From: CAYQDF01 sp964416175 | GTDB lineage: Bacteria; Chloroflexota; Anaerolineae; Anaerolineales; UBA4823 | Direction of reading: 5' to 3' | DNA: 18,937 bases | Assembly (NCBI GenBank): GCA_964416175.1 | Contig: CAYQDF010000057.1 | Span: 1-18,937, forward strand | Shown here: in pieces, positions 1 to 7,885 of the stretch | Numbering within the stretch: the stretch's first letter is position 1 | Layout of the letters: each line of letters starts with the position of its first letter | Translations under genes and position numbers: made by a program | Notes under the pieces: model-generated | What the model was told of the DNA's origin: nothing | What the model saw: only the letters and a program-made list of their open reading frames with translations | The model's database searches: none

Positions 1-52
1 GAGCAGCCGCTTCGTAAGCGGCGGGTCAAGGGTTCGATTCCCTTCGGTGGCT
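1..52 (+). tRNA. tRNA-Thr (anticodon CGU), 3' part
   Basis: The window opens inside a tRNA. Positions 6-10 (GCCGC) and 18-22 (GCGGC) form the anticodon stem, and the loop at 11-17 is TTCGTAA, so the anticodon CGT at 13-15 reads ACG (Thr). The T arm is AAGGG-TTCGATT-CCCTT (28-44) and the 3' acceptor strand is CGGTGGC (45-51) with discriminator T at 52. The 5' acceptor strand and most of the D arm lie outside the window. No CCA is encoded: the acceptor strand runs straight into CTTTTATTTTTA, a T-rich tail that could end transcription. Confidence 0.9.
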
Positions 53-69
53 CTTTTATTTTTATCGAT

Positions 70-100
70 TTGCGTTTTTCATCACTACCTCCAGTATAAT
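70..100 (+). promoter_or_regulatory. Promoter of udk, probably giving a leaderless mRNA
   Basis: A perfect TATAAT lies at 95-100 and a TTGCGT at 70-75 could be a -35 box (19-base spacer, slightly long). The last T of the -10 is 7 bases before the A of the ATG at 107, so the expected transcription start falls on the start codon itself. No Shine-Dalgarno sequence precedes that ATG, which agrees with leaderless translation. The box positions are visible; the start site is inferred. Confidence 0.6.
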
Positions 101-106
101 TCCAAT

Positions 107-751
107 ATGGCGAATCGTCCAACACCCATCGTGATCGGGATCGCTGGAGGCACGGGGTCCGGCAAAACCACCGTGGCAAATGTGATCCTCGGACGAGTAG
201 GGGCGCACCGCATCGCCTATCTTCCCCACGACGCGTACTACAAAGACCTGATGGATCTGCCCATCGCCCAGCGTGATTTGATCAATTTCGATCACCCAAA
301 TTCTCTCGACACCCCCCTGCTCATTCAGCATATCAATAATCTGCGAAGCTGGCACCCAATCGACTTACCGGTGTATGATTTCCGCACCCACACCCGGACC
401 ACCCGGACGATCACGGTCCAACCACAGCCGCTGATCATTGTGGAAGGCATTCTGATCTTCGCCGAGCCGGAATTGCGCCGTTTGTTCGATATGAAAATCT
501 TCGTCGACACAGACCCGGACATCCGCTTTATTCGTCGCCTGCAAAGAGATATCTCTGAACGCGGCCGGACCACCGAATCGGTCATTCAGCAGTACCAGTC
601 CACCGTGCGCCCGATGCATCTGGAATTCGTCGAGCCATCCAAACGATACGCGGATGTTATCATCCCGGAAGGTGGTTTGAATACCGTCGCGATGGACATG
701 GTCGTCGCCCGGCTGAAATCGCTGCTCAACGAGGAATCGCGTTATCCTTGA
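107..751 (+). CDS. udk: Uridine kinase
   Basis: Phosphorylates uridine and cytidine to UMP and CMP with ATP or GTP in the cytoplasm (pyrimidine salvage). The 214-residue protein has the usual length for bacterial Udk. The P-loop GGTGSGKT is at residues 14-21. It is followed by the family segments LPHDAYYKD, INFDHP, PVYDFRTHTR (nucleoside binding), IIVEGILIF (Walker B region), FVDTDPDIRFIRRLQRD and the RGRTTESVI...RPMHLEFVEPSK lid region. An in-frame ATG at 47 would add 20 residues translated from tRNA and promoter sequence, so I place the start at 107, where MANRPTPIVIGIAGG begins like other Udk proteins. It stands between the tRNA and the VTT protein gene, with a 47-base gap after it. Confidence 0.95.
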   Translation: MANRPTPIVIGIAGGTGSGKTTVANVILGRVGAHRIAYLPHDAYYKDLMDLPIAQRDLINFDHPNSLDTPLLIQHINNLRSWHPIDLPVYDFRTHTRTTRTITVQPQPLIIVEGILIFAEPELRRLFDMKIFVDTDPDIRFIRRLQRDISERGRTTESVIQQYQSTVRPMHLEFVEPSKRYADVIIPEGGLNTVAMDMVVARLKSLLNEESRYP

Positions 752-798
752 TCGACACAGTTCATCATCGAGCGAAGAAAAGTGGGTAATCACCGGAG

Positions 799-1335
799 AT
801 GAAAGGCCGGCGGCTGACCCTGGTTAGAGTCCTCGCTTTCATCTTAGTTGTAGTCTTAAGCATTGTGATCTTCAGCCTCAGAGATCGCGCGGAGCAATTA
901 GCAGTTTACGGATACCCCGGGATTTTTCTGCTCGCCCTGCTTTCTTATGCGACCGTCCTGGTGCCAGCGCCAGGCGTTGCGGTCGTATTTACAATGGGCA
1001 GCGTGTTCCATCCAGCAGGCGTCGCCTTTGCAGCAGGGACTGGAGCTGCATTCGGCGAGCTCTCCGGCTATCTGGCAGGCTTCAGTGGGCAGGCGGTGAT
1101 CGAAAAAATCGAGGTTTACGATCGATTGACCCGCTGGATGGAACGATATGGACCCATAACGGTGTTCTTGTTAGCTGCGCTGCCGAATCCATTTTTCGAT
1201 GTGGCTGGGGTCGTCGCCGGGTCGTTAAAACTAAAAGTCACCACATTTCTTTTCTTCTGCTGGCTGGGAGAGATCACGAAAATGCTGGCATTTGCCTATC
1301 TCGGCTCGCGATTATTCAATTTGTTCAATGGCTAG
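799..1335 (+). CDS. VTT/DedA-like (SNARE-associated) membrane protein
   Basis: A 178-residue integral membrane protein. It starts with a basic stretch and a hydrophobic helix (residues about 8-27), followed by a VTT-domain core: GYPGIFLLALLSYATVLVP, an amphipathic or re-entrant region with FGELSGYLAGFSG, then ERYGPITVFLLAALPNPFFDVAGVVAG and a last helix pair with CWLGEITKMLAFAYLG. Families of this fold (DedA, TMEM41B/VMP1, YdjX) act in lipid scrambling or membrane homeostasis; the substrate here cannot be told. The Arg common in DedA proteins just before the mid-domain Pro is absent here (ALPNP instead). GGAG directly abuts the ATG, which is too close for a good ribosome site, so the start is less certain than the frame. 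The M20 peptidase gene begins 13 bases downstream, so the two are probably co-transcribed. Confidence 0.8.
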   Translation: MKGRRLTLVRVLAFILVVVLSIVIFSLRDRAEQLAVYGYPGIFLLALLSYATVLVPAPGVAVVFTMGSVFHPAGVAFAAGTGAAFGELSGYLAGFSGQAVIEKIEVYDRLTRWMERYGPITVFLLAALPNPFFDVAGVVAGSLKLKVTTFLFFCWLGEITKMLAFAYLGSRLFNLFNG

Positions 1336-1343
1336 AAAGGAAG
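1334..1343 (+). promoter_or_regulatory. Ribosome binding site deciding the M20 peptidase start
   Basis: AGAAAGGAAG lies 5 bases before the ATG at 1349. It overlaps the stop of the preceding VTT gene (TAG at 1333-1335). It favours 1349 over the in-frame ATGs at 1292 and 1328, which lie inside the upstream gene. Confidence 0.7.
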
Positions 1344-1348
1344 CGATC

Positions 1349-2710
1349 ATGGACGATTTCACCCCGATCAAGAATTATCTGGAAGCACACCTCGAAGACA
1401 GCATCCAGGAACTGGCAACACTGTGCGCCCAACCGAGTGTGGCTGCCCAAAACTGGGGACTGACAGAGTGCGCAGAGCTCGTCGGAGCAATGCTGAAAAA
1501 ACGCGGCTTTTCAGTCTCTATCCTCCAGACGGGAGGCGCTCCCGTAGTATTCGCCGCACGGAAGGGCAAAACGGGGAAGACTCTGCTGTTCTACAACCAC
1601 TACGACGTCCAGCCGCCAGAACCTCTCGAGCTCTGGGAGACCCCTCCATTCGAACCCGCCAGGCGAGATGGTAAACTCTTCGCCCGAGGCGTGAGCGATG
1701 ATAAAGGTCACATCACAAGCCGGCTACACGCCATCGACGCCTTGCTGGCTGTGGAAGGAGATCTACCCTGCAACGTGAAATTCATCATCGAGGGTGAAGA
1801 GGAGACGAGCAGTCTGCACCTGCACGGCTTTATCGAAGAACACCAGGACCTGCTCACTGCAGACGCCTGCATCTGGGAATTTGGCGGCGTCGACCACCGG
1901 GATGCCCCCATCCAATACCTTGGGATGCGCGGGATATGTTACGTGGAATTGAGAGTAAGGACCGCCAGCCTCGACGCGCATTCCGGGCTGGGCGGCTCGA
2001 TCTTCCCCAACGCTGCCTGGAGGCTGGTCTGGGCGCTGAATACACTTAAAGATCAAAACGAACGAATCCGGCTCCCAGGGCATTACGATAAAGTCGTCCC
2101 TCCTTCGCAGAAGGATCTGGAGCTGTTGAAAGCCCTCCCCGATGAGGCTGAAGATCACAAGGAACGTTACGGCCTGGAAAAATTCTTGAAAGGTCTGTCA
2201 GGTGGGATCGAGCTGCGGATTGCTGAGGTATTCGAACCGACATGCACCATCTGCGGGATCACGAGCGGCTACCAGGGAGAGGGCGCGAAGACCGTGTTGC
2301 CCGCTTACGCTTCCGCAAAGGTCGACTTCCGGCTCGTCCCCGATCAGACGCCGGAGGATGTTCTGATAAACCTGAGGAAACACCTCGACAACGAAGGGTT
2401 TTCAGACATAGAAATTGTCTATCTCGGCGGAGAACCTCCCGCGAGGACCGACCCGGATGATCCTTTTGTGAAGCTGGTCATCGAGGCAGCGGAACCGGTT
2501 TACCACCATCCGATGCAGATCAAGCCCATGATCGGTGGATCCGGTCCTAACTATCCGTTCATACACACTTTGAAGCTGCCGGTCGCGACTGCCGGAGTCA
2601 GCTATCCAGGTTCCCAGGCACACGCACCGAATGAAAACCTGAGATTGGATTTATACCTCAAGGGTGCAGAACACATCGCTCGCATCTTGAAGATGTTCGG
2701 CCAAAGCTGA
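1349..2710 (+). CDS. M20-family metallopeptidase (dipeptidase / carboxypeptidase type)
   Basis: A cytoplasmic di-zinc hydrolase of the ArgE/DapE/CPG2/carnosinase superfamily, 453 residues. Visible metal and catalytic signatures are HYDVQ (zinc His84 with Asp86), RGVSDDKG (bridging Asp117), EGEEETSS (likely general base Glu151 and zinc ligand Glu152) and a C-terminal AHAPNE with the last zinc His. The segment DAHSGLGGSIFPNAAW marks the dimerisation (lid) domain, and IGGSGPNYPF is near the substrate-binding site. The spacing resembles the carnosinase-like M20 proteins that act on dipeptides, but substrate cannot be read from sequence; N-acyl amino acids are also possible. No signal peptide is seen. 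It follows the VTT gene by 13 bases, and dinG starts 42 bases after its stop from its own promoter. Confidence 0.9.
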   Translation: MDDFTPIKNYLEAHLEDSIQELATLCAQPSVAAQNWGLTECAELVGAMLKKRGFSVSILQTGGAPVVFAARKGKTGKTLLFYNHYDVQPPEPLELWETPPFEPARRDGKLFARGVSDDKGHITSRLHAIDALLAVEGDLPCNVKFIIEGEEETSSLHLHGFIEEHQDLLTADACIWEFGGVDHRDAPIQYLGMRGICYVELRVRTASLDAHSGLGGSIFPNAAWRLVWALNTLKDQNERIRLPGHYDKVVPPSQKDLELLKALPDEAEDHKERYGLEKFLKGLSGGIELRIAEVFEPTCTICGITSGYQGEGAKTVLPAYASAKVDFRLVPDQTPEDVLINLRKHLDNEGFSDIEIVYLGGEPPARTDPDDPFVKLVIEAAEPVYHHPMQIKPMIGGSGPNYPFIHTLKLPVATAGVSYPGSQAHAPNENLRLDLYLKGAEHIARILKMFGQS

Positions 2711-2735
2711 CCAGAAGCAACCGGGAGGGCGTGGA

Positions 2736-2744
2736 TGGTATAAT
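2736..2744 (+). promoter_or_regulatory. Extended -10 promoter of dinG, probably leaderless
   Basis: TGGTATAAT (TGn + TATAAT) lies in the 42-base gap between the M20 stop and dinG. The TATAAT occupies 2739-2744 and the ATG begins at 2753, so the expected transcript start (about 7 bases after the box) is 0-2 bases before the start codon. There is no good -35 hexamer, as is usual for extended -10 promoters. No Shine-Dalgarno sequence lies at a working distance before the ATG. Confidence 0.6.
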
Positions 2745-2752
2745 CCCCGCAT

Positions 2753-5551
2753 ATGCCCGTCCTGGCGGCTCTCGATATTGAAACCACTGGCCTCGATCCG
2801 AAAAAGGACGCAATATTGGAGATCGGGGCTGTTCGTTTTAACGGGCGGCGGGTTGAAGACAAATGGACGACTCTGGTAAATCCTGGCCGGGCGATCCCGC
2901 CGTTCATTACGCAGCTGACGGGAATCACGAACGAAATGGTCGCTTACGCGCCGCCCCTCGTCGATGTCCTCAGGGATCTGGATTATTTCGTCGGCGATGC
3001 CATCATCGTTGGTCACAATATCAGTTTCGACCTGGGCTTTCTGCGCAGGCAAAAGCTGTTCCGGTTCAACGAAGCGATCGACACGTACGAGATGGCCGCA
3101 GTGCTTCTTCCGAGAGCCAACCGGTATAACCTGCGAGCAATGGCCCAGCAGCTGGCGGTCGCTTTACCAGCGACCCACCGCGCCCTGGACGACGCGCTGG
3201 CGACCCATGGTGTGTATCTCCGCCTGCATGAGATCGCTTTAGATCTCCCCATCGACATGCTGGCCGAGCTTGTCCGTTCCAGCGAACAGTTGGATTGGGG
3301 GGGGTATTGGGGGTTCAGCCTGGCGCTCCAGGAGAGATCCCGGCAGCCCATTCGAGGGCGACCCGCAGCACCTGTCCGGGAGGCGTCCTGGTTCGTAGAG
3401 AAGAAAAGAACAGCAGCCCCGCCGATCAATCCGCATCCTGAGCCTGGTCATCTGGATCCGGATGAAGTCGCTTCCATCCTGGAATATGGGGGCGCATTTT
3501 CGCGCCATTTTCCCAACTACGAATACCGCCCGCAGCAGGTGGAGATGACGCGGGTGGTCACGCGAGCTCTGTCTGAAGGACGCCACCTGCTGGTGGAGGC
3601 AAGCACCGGAGTCGGCAAATCGATCGCTTACCTGATCCCGGCAGCGCTGTGGGCCATGCAAAACAACACTCGGGTCGTGATCTCGACGAATACAATAAAT
3701 CTCCAGGATCAACTGATCAACAAGGATATTCCTGATTTGAAATCCGCCCTGAACCTTGATATTCAAGCAGCAGTATTGAAAGGACGCTCCAATTATCTCT
3801 GCCCACGCCGGCTTGACAACCTGCGCAGACGAGGTCCGAACTCCCCGGAAGAGGTGCGGATATTAGGCAAAATCCTGGTCTGGATGCAAGACTCTCCTTC
3901 CGGGGACCGGACGGAGATCAACCTGAACGGCGCCAACGAACGCGAAGTCTGGTATCGTCTTTCCGCTGAAGACGAAGCCTGCACGACTGAATCCTGCATG
4001 CAGCGCACCGGGGGCGATTGTCCCTTCTTTATCGCTCATCAACTGGCGCAGGAGGCCCACCTGGTCATCGTGAACCACGCCCTTCTACTCGCCGACATCG
4101 CCACCGGGAACCGCGTCCTCCCAGAATACGACTATCTGATTGTCGATGAAGCCCACCACCTGGAGGAAGCCACGACCGGCGCACTGAGCTACCAGGTAGC
4201 GCTTCCTGATATCGAGAGGCTGCTGCGCGAACTCGGTGGTGTCAGCTCCGGAACCCTGGGATGGTCGGTTTCGGTCGTTGAAGGGATACTCAATCCAGAA
4301 GCCTTCGGTGCTTACCACCAGCTTGCCGGGAAAGCCACAGACCTGGCATTCCAATTCAATGAGTACATAGACCGGTTCTTCGAAGCTTTAAACCAATTCT
4401 TGTTTGAACAAAGGGAAGGCAGGCCTGTTGGTCCGTATGCGCACCAGGAACGCATCCTTTCAGCAACGCGGGGACAGCCTGCCTGGATGAACGTCGAAGC
4501 CTGCTGGGAGGACGCCAGGAGCGCCCTCCTCAGCCTGCTAGACATTCTGGCGAACCTCAACCAGATGCTGGCCGGGATCATAGATGTGCTGTCAGAGGAA
4601 AGCCAGGACATCTACGGCCAGGTGAACAGCCTGTACCGCCGGTTCAAAGAACTGGCGGACCAGCTGGACGCCCTGGTATTCAAGCCTCAGCCCGACCAGA
4701 TTTATTGGGTGGAAATCCAGCCAGATGGTCGGAGGCTCTCGCTTCACGCGGCGCCTCTGCACATCGGTCCGCTCATGGAAAGACACCTATGGCATGAGAA
4801 ATCCGCCGTGATTTTAACTTCAGCCACCCTGACAGCTGCGGGTGAGTTCGATTATCTGCGTGAACGACTGCAGGCAGCGGATGCTGAGGAATTGTCCCTG
4901 GGTTCTCCCTTTGATTATGAAAACGCTGCTTTATTGTACATCCCGAACGACATCCCCGAGCCCGCCGACCGGCATGGATACCAGCGCGCCCTGGACCATG
5001 CGCTGATTCACCTCTGCCGGGCGACCGGTGGAAGAACGCTGGTGTTATTCACTTCCTACGCGCAGCTGCGGGCAACCTCCCAGGCGATTTCTGGTCCCCT
5101 GGCAGAGGATGGCATATTCGTCTTCGAGCAAGGAGATGGCGCCTCCTCTCATTCCCTCCTGGAGACCTTCCGCTCTGCTGAAAAAGCTGTCTTGTTGGGG
5201 ACGCGCGCCTTTTGGGAAGGAGTAGACGTGCCCGGCGAGGCGCTCTCGGTGCTCGCCATCGCCAAACTTCCTTTCGACGTGCCATCCGACCCGATCGTCG
5301 CAGCCCGGGCAGAGACTTTCGAGGACCCCTTCTACCAGTACACGCTCCCTGAAGCCATCCTGCGCTTCCGCCAGGGATTTGGCCGTTTGATCCGGACGCA
5401 GTCAGACCGGGGCCTGGTCGTGATCCTCGATCGACGAGTCCTCACCAAACGCTACGGTCGTGCCTTCCTTGAATCACTGCCCCCCTGCACGGTCCAGGTT
5501 GGACCACTGGCGGGTCTGCCTCGGGCAGCGGCAAACTGGCTCAATCTTTAG
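2753..5551 (+). CDS. dinG: ATP-dependent helicase DinG with N-terminal 3'-5' exonuclease domain
   Basis: A 932-residue fusion of the Gram-positive/Chloroflexota type. Residues 1-165 form a DEDDh exonuclease: Asp8 and Glu10 in LDIETTG, HNISFDLGF, and His142/Asp147 in HRALDD. A linker leads to an XPD/DinG-type superfamily 2 helicase: Walker A STGVGKS (residues 284-290), four cysteines (350, 410, 415, 423) placed to bind a 4Fe-4S cluster, DEAH box at 465-468, and motif VI QGFGRLIR at 874-881. Family members unwind 5'-tailed DNA, D-loops and R-loops in repair and recombination. Bacterial relatives differ in whether the Fe-S cysteines and exonuclease residues are kept; both sets are intact here. 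Whether this protein acts mainly as helicase or nuclease is not known. It ends the plus-strand run and converges on the minus-strand genes. Confidence 0.93.
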   Translation: MPVLAALDIETTGLDPKKDAILEIGAVRFNGRRVEDKWTTLVNPGRAIPPFITQLTGITNEMVAYAPPLVDVLRDLDYFVGDAIIVGHNISFDLGFLRRQKLFRFNEAIDTYEMAAVLLPRANRYNLRAMAQQLAVALPATHRALDDALATHGVYLRLHEIALDLPIDMLAELVRSSEQLDWGGYWGFSLALQERSRQPIRGRPAAPVREASWFVEKKRTAAPPINPHPEPGHLDPDEVASILEYGGAFSRHFPNYEYRPQQVEMTRVVTRALSEGRHLLVEASTGVGKSIAYLIPAALWAMQNNTRVVISTNTINLQDQLINKDIPDLKSALNLDIQAAVLKGRSNYLCPRRLDNLRRRGPNSPEEVRILGKILVWMQDSPSGDRTEINLNGANEREVWYRLSAEDEACTTESCMQRTGGDCPFFIAHQLAQEAHLVIVNHALLLADIATGNRVLPEYDYLIVDEAHHLEEATTGALSYQVALPDIERLLRELGGVSSGTLGWSVSVVEGILNPEAFGAYHQLAGKATDLAFQFNEYIDRFFEALNQFLFEQREGRPVGPYAHQERILSATRGQPAWMNVEACWEDARSALLSLLDILANLNQMLAGIIDVLSEESQDIYGQVNSLYRRFKELADQLDALVFKPQPDQIYWVEIQPDGRRLSLHAAPLHIGPLMERHLWHEKSAVILTSATLTAAGEFDYLRERLQAADAEELSLGSPFDYENAALLYIPNDIPEPADRHGYQRALDHALIHLCRATGGRTLVLFTSYAQLRATSQAISGPLAEDGIFVFEQGDGASSHSLLETFRSAEKAVLLGTRAFWEGVDVPGEALSVLAIAKLPFDVPSDPIVAARAETFEDPFYQYTLPEAILRFRQGFGRLIRTQSDRGLVVILDRRVLTKRYGRAFLESLPPCTVQVGPLAGLPRAAANWLNL

Positions 5552-5579
5552 GAACCAGAAGCCATCTCAAAAATGATGA

Positions 5580-5601
5580 GAGGGCAGCGTAACAGCCCCT
5601 C
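5580..5601. terminator. Bulged hairpin in the convergent dinG / membrane-protein gap
   Basis: GAGGGC (5580-5585) pairs with GCCCCTC (5595-5601) with one bulged C and a 9-base loop. It sits between two converging genes, where a bidirectional terminator is expected. No T-run follows on either strand, so intrinsic termination is doubtful. Confidence 0.3.
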
Positions 5602-5612
5602 CGAGACAACAT

Positions 5613-6251
5613 CTAATCTCTCCGAGGGCGAAAGGCTCTGACGAGCAAGATCAATCCGGCCGCGATCAGCGCCAGAGCCCAGAGGTAGTTAATCATAGTA
5701 GTCATTGCCACCATGATCAACAGTCCGATCACGCCCAGGATCACTGCCGGGATGAACGCCCACCGCATGGCGCCTTGCGGAGTCGGCAGCAGGCCGACCA
5801 GGGCGAAGGTCAGGGCCAGCCCAAGGAAAAAGACGCCCCCTACTTCGAACTCACCCAGGGCATTTTCTAGGCCGACGACCAGGGCGAGGGTCGCCATCAC
5901 TCCAGCAGGGATCAATGCCCACCAGAATTCCCTGTTAGACAGGTAGACAGCCAAAAACGCCAGGCCAATTCCACCCAATACGATGGTGCCTCCCCAGGCT
6001 CCCACGCCGCCTGGAAGGAACTGCTCCAAAAGGATCAATAATCCAATCGCGAGCAAAACAAACCCAGGGATCAACGCCCACCAGTTCGTCCGCCACGCGA
6101 AATAGACGGACAGAAAGGCGAGCCCGCCAACCCCCAACAAGACTCCCCAGATCACATCCCCGATACCGATGACGTTCATACTGTCCAGCAAGAACAAGAC
6201 CCCCGCGAGGATAAGCAGCAACCCCCAGAAGATCCAGAGACTCGATTTCAT
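5613..6251 (-). CDS. Small multispanning membrane protein with three internal repeats
   Basis: A 212-residue, very hydrophobic protein of the LiaI/LiaF/DUF5668-like transmembrane type; function unknown. It begins MKSSLWIFWGLLLILAGVLFLLDSM, a helix typical of that family. Three imperfect repeats of about 50-60 residues follow, each with a run like GLAFLxVY, a short charged stretch, WWALIP or WAFIP, and then a hydrophobic segment ending in GLLIL or similar. It closes with a helix and the basic tail RAFRPRRD. The start at 6251 is chosen because AGGAG (6258-6262) lies 6 bases upstream; an in-frame ATG at 6284 would add a non-hydrophobic leader and nearly abut the preceding gene. It follows nicotinate phosphoribosyltransferase by 34 bases, so is probably co-transcribed with it. 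Confidence 0.8.
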   Translation of the reverse strand: MKSSLWIFWGLLLILAGVLFLLDSMNVIGIGDVIWGVLLGVGGLAFLSVYFAWRTNWWALIPGFVLLAIGLLILLEQFLPGGVGAWGGTIVLGGIGLAFLAVYLSNREFWWALIPAGVMATLALVVGLENALGEFEVGGVFFLGLALTFALVGLLPTPQGAMRWAFIPAVILGVIGLLIMVAMTTMINYLWALALIAAGLILLVRAFRPRRD

Positions 6252-6257
6252 GGCATT

Positions 6258-6262
6258 CTCCT
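6258..6262 (-). promoter_or_regulatory. Ribosome binding site deciding the membrane-protein start
   Basis: On the minus strand this reads AGGAG, 6 bases before the ATG at 6251, and supports that start over the ATG at 6284. Confidence 0.7.
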
Positions 6263-6285
6263 TTTCAATGATGATTGTGACCAAA

Positions 6286-7857
6286 TCAAGGGATTTGGGA
6301 TGTTTGCCTGCTCTTTTCCAACGTCATGGCGATGAGATCCTGCTTCATCTTCCAGAGCTTATCGCTGAGCGAGACATGGTAGATATGGGGGTTCATCAGC
6401 CGGCGGACTCCTGGGTCGAGCCGTTCAATATCTTTAGCCCGGCGTGCTCGCAGCTCATCGATGGGAGATAACTCGACCACCAATTTGCCATCGACGAGGA
6501 TGTCCACCAACAGCGGCTCGAACTCAGCTATTGCACGGACCGGAATTGTCCGGAACTTCGTCGGCTCAGACGGGTGGTGGAGAAGGAGCACATCCCCCTC
6601 CCAAGGGTTCTCCCCCTCCAGTCCGATCAGGTCGGCAGTAGCTTTGCTGCGCTGGTCATAAATTCTCCACACGCACTTGTGGCCCGGGTTTGGGGTCTTA
6701 TCAGGGGATTCAGAGATCTTGATCGCCGGGATCCAGTTGCCCTGGTCGCAGACAGCAACGAGTTTGTACACACCCCCCAGAGCGGGGTCTCCATCCGAGA
6801 CTATCAACCGTGTTCCGACGCCATAAACGAGTCGCTTGATGAGCTGGTCGGGGTCCACGCCGTAGCGCGGCGCTTCTTCCTGGATCTGGGTGAGGATCTG
6901 CCAGATCACCAGCTCATCTAAATTGTTCGAGAGGACGATGACTGTATTTGGGAAACCAGCCAGGTCCAGCATCTTCGCTGCCTGGATGCTCAAGTACGCC
7001 AGATCCCCTGAATCGAGACGAATACCGACCGGGGTATGCCCCTTTCTTCGGAGTTCTTCGAAGACGGTGATTGCATTCGGAATCCCGCTTTCCAGCGTAT
7101 CGATGGTATCCACCAGCAACGTGCATTCGTCGGGATAGACTTCGGCGTATGCACGAAACGCGTCCAGTTCACTGCCGCCCAAAGCGATGAAGAGCTGCAC
7201 CATGCTGTGCGCGTGAGTCCCTTTCGGGGGATAACCAAGGATATGAGAGATTCCGACATTTGAGGTGAAATCCGCCCCGCCAATCAATGCTGCGCGTGTC
7301 CCGGCGAGAGCGCCCCGATCCTGCCCGCGCCTCAACCCGAATTCGAGCATCACCTGACCGCGGCCGCTTTCTTTGATGCGGGCAGCTTTCGTGGCGATCA
7401 AGGTCTGGTAGTTCAGGTGGTTCAATAAGGGGGTTTCCAGGATCTGGGCGATCGCCAGCGGTCCCTGGACAACCGTCAAAGGGACGTTGGGATGCACCAC
7501 ACGGCCCTCAGGGATGGCCTGGAGAGATATCGATCCGAAATCCCCATTCTTCCTCAGCCAGGAGAGGAAATCATCAGCGAAGATCCGCGTGCCTGCCCGG
7601 TTTTTCTGGCTGCGGAGGTACTCAACATCTTTGTCGCTGCAGTGGGTCTGGCTCATCCAATCCAGCAACGACTCCAGCCCGGCGTTGATGCAGTAACCCG
7701 CTTTGTGCAGTCCATAGTCTGGATAATCTCTGAAGAAGTGATCGAACTGACATTCTTTCTCGTGAAAGCCCATCCGGTAATACAACTGCGCCATTGTCAG
7801 CTGGTATTGGTCTGTGTACAAGAATCCCTCTGCCGTGATCCGATCCGCATCCTTCAT
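6286..7857 (-). CDS. pncB: Nicotinate phosphoribosyltransferase
   Basis: Converts nicotinate, PRPP and ATP to nicotinate mononucleotide in the Preiss-Handler branch of NAD salvage. The 523-residue protein opens with a typical ALYTDQYQLTMAQ-like segment (FLYTDQYQLTMAQLYY). It also has the family blocks FDHFFRDYP, EFGLRRGQD, GGADFTSNVG, GTHAHSM (residues 213-218; the likely phospho-acceptor His region), LLVDTID, GIRLDSGDL, VIVLSNNLDE, YGVGTRL and LGGVYKLV. The length fits the longer bacterial/eukaryotic-like PncB group rather than the roughly 400-residue E. coli form. AGAAGG precedes the ATG at 7857 at a workable distance. The Ca2+-type ATPase gene ends 28 bases upstream, pointing to co-transcription. 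Confidence 0.93.
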   Translation of the reverse strand: MKDADRITAEGFLYTDQYQLTMAQLYYRMGFHEKECQFDHFFRDYPDYGLHKAGYCINAGLESLLDWMSQTHCSDKDVEYLRSQKNRAGTRIFADDFLSWLRKNGDFGSISLQAIPEGRVVHPNVPLTVVQGPLAIAQILETPLLNHLNYQTLIATKAARIKESGRGQVMLEFGLRRGQDRGALAGTRAALIGGADFTSNVGISHILGYPPKGTHAHSMVQLFIALGGSELDAFRAYAEVYPDECTLLVDTIDTLESGIPNAITVFEELRRKGHTPVGIRLDSGDLAYLSIQAAKMLDLAGFPNTVIVLSNNLDELVIWQILTQIQEEAPRYGVDPDQLIKRLVYGVGTRLIVSDGDPALGGVYKLVAVCDQGNWIPAIKISESPDKTPNPGHKCVWRIYDQRSKATADLIGLEGENPWEGDVLLLHHPSEPTKFRTIPVRAIAEFEPLLVDILVDGKLVVELSPIDELRARRAKDIERLDPGVRRLMNPHIYHVSLSDKLWKMKQDLIAMTLEKSRQTSQIP

Positions 7858-7885
7858 CGTTTTTTTTCCTTCTTATAGACTCAGC

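Noticed and set aside
47..106. Longer udk frame starting at 47
   Set aside because: The extra 20 residues are translated from the tRNA 3' end and the promoter, and homologous Udk proteins begin near the ATG at 107.
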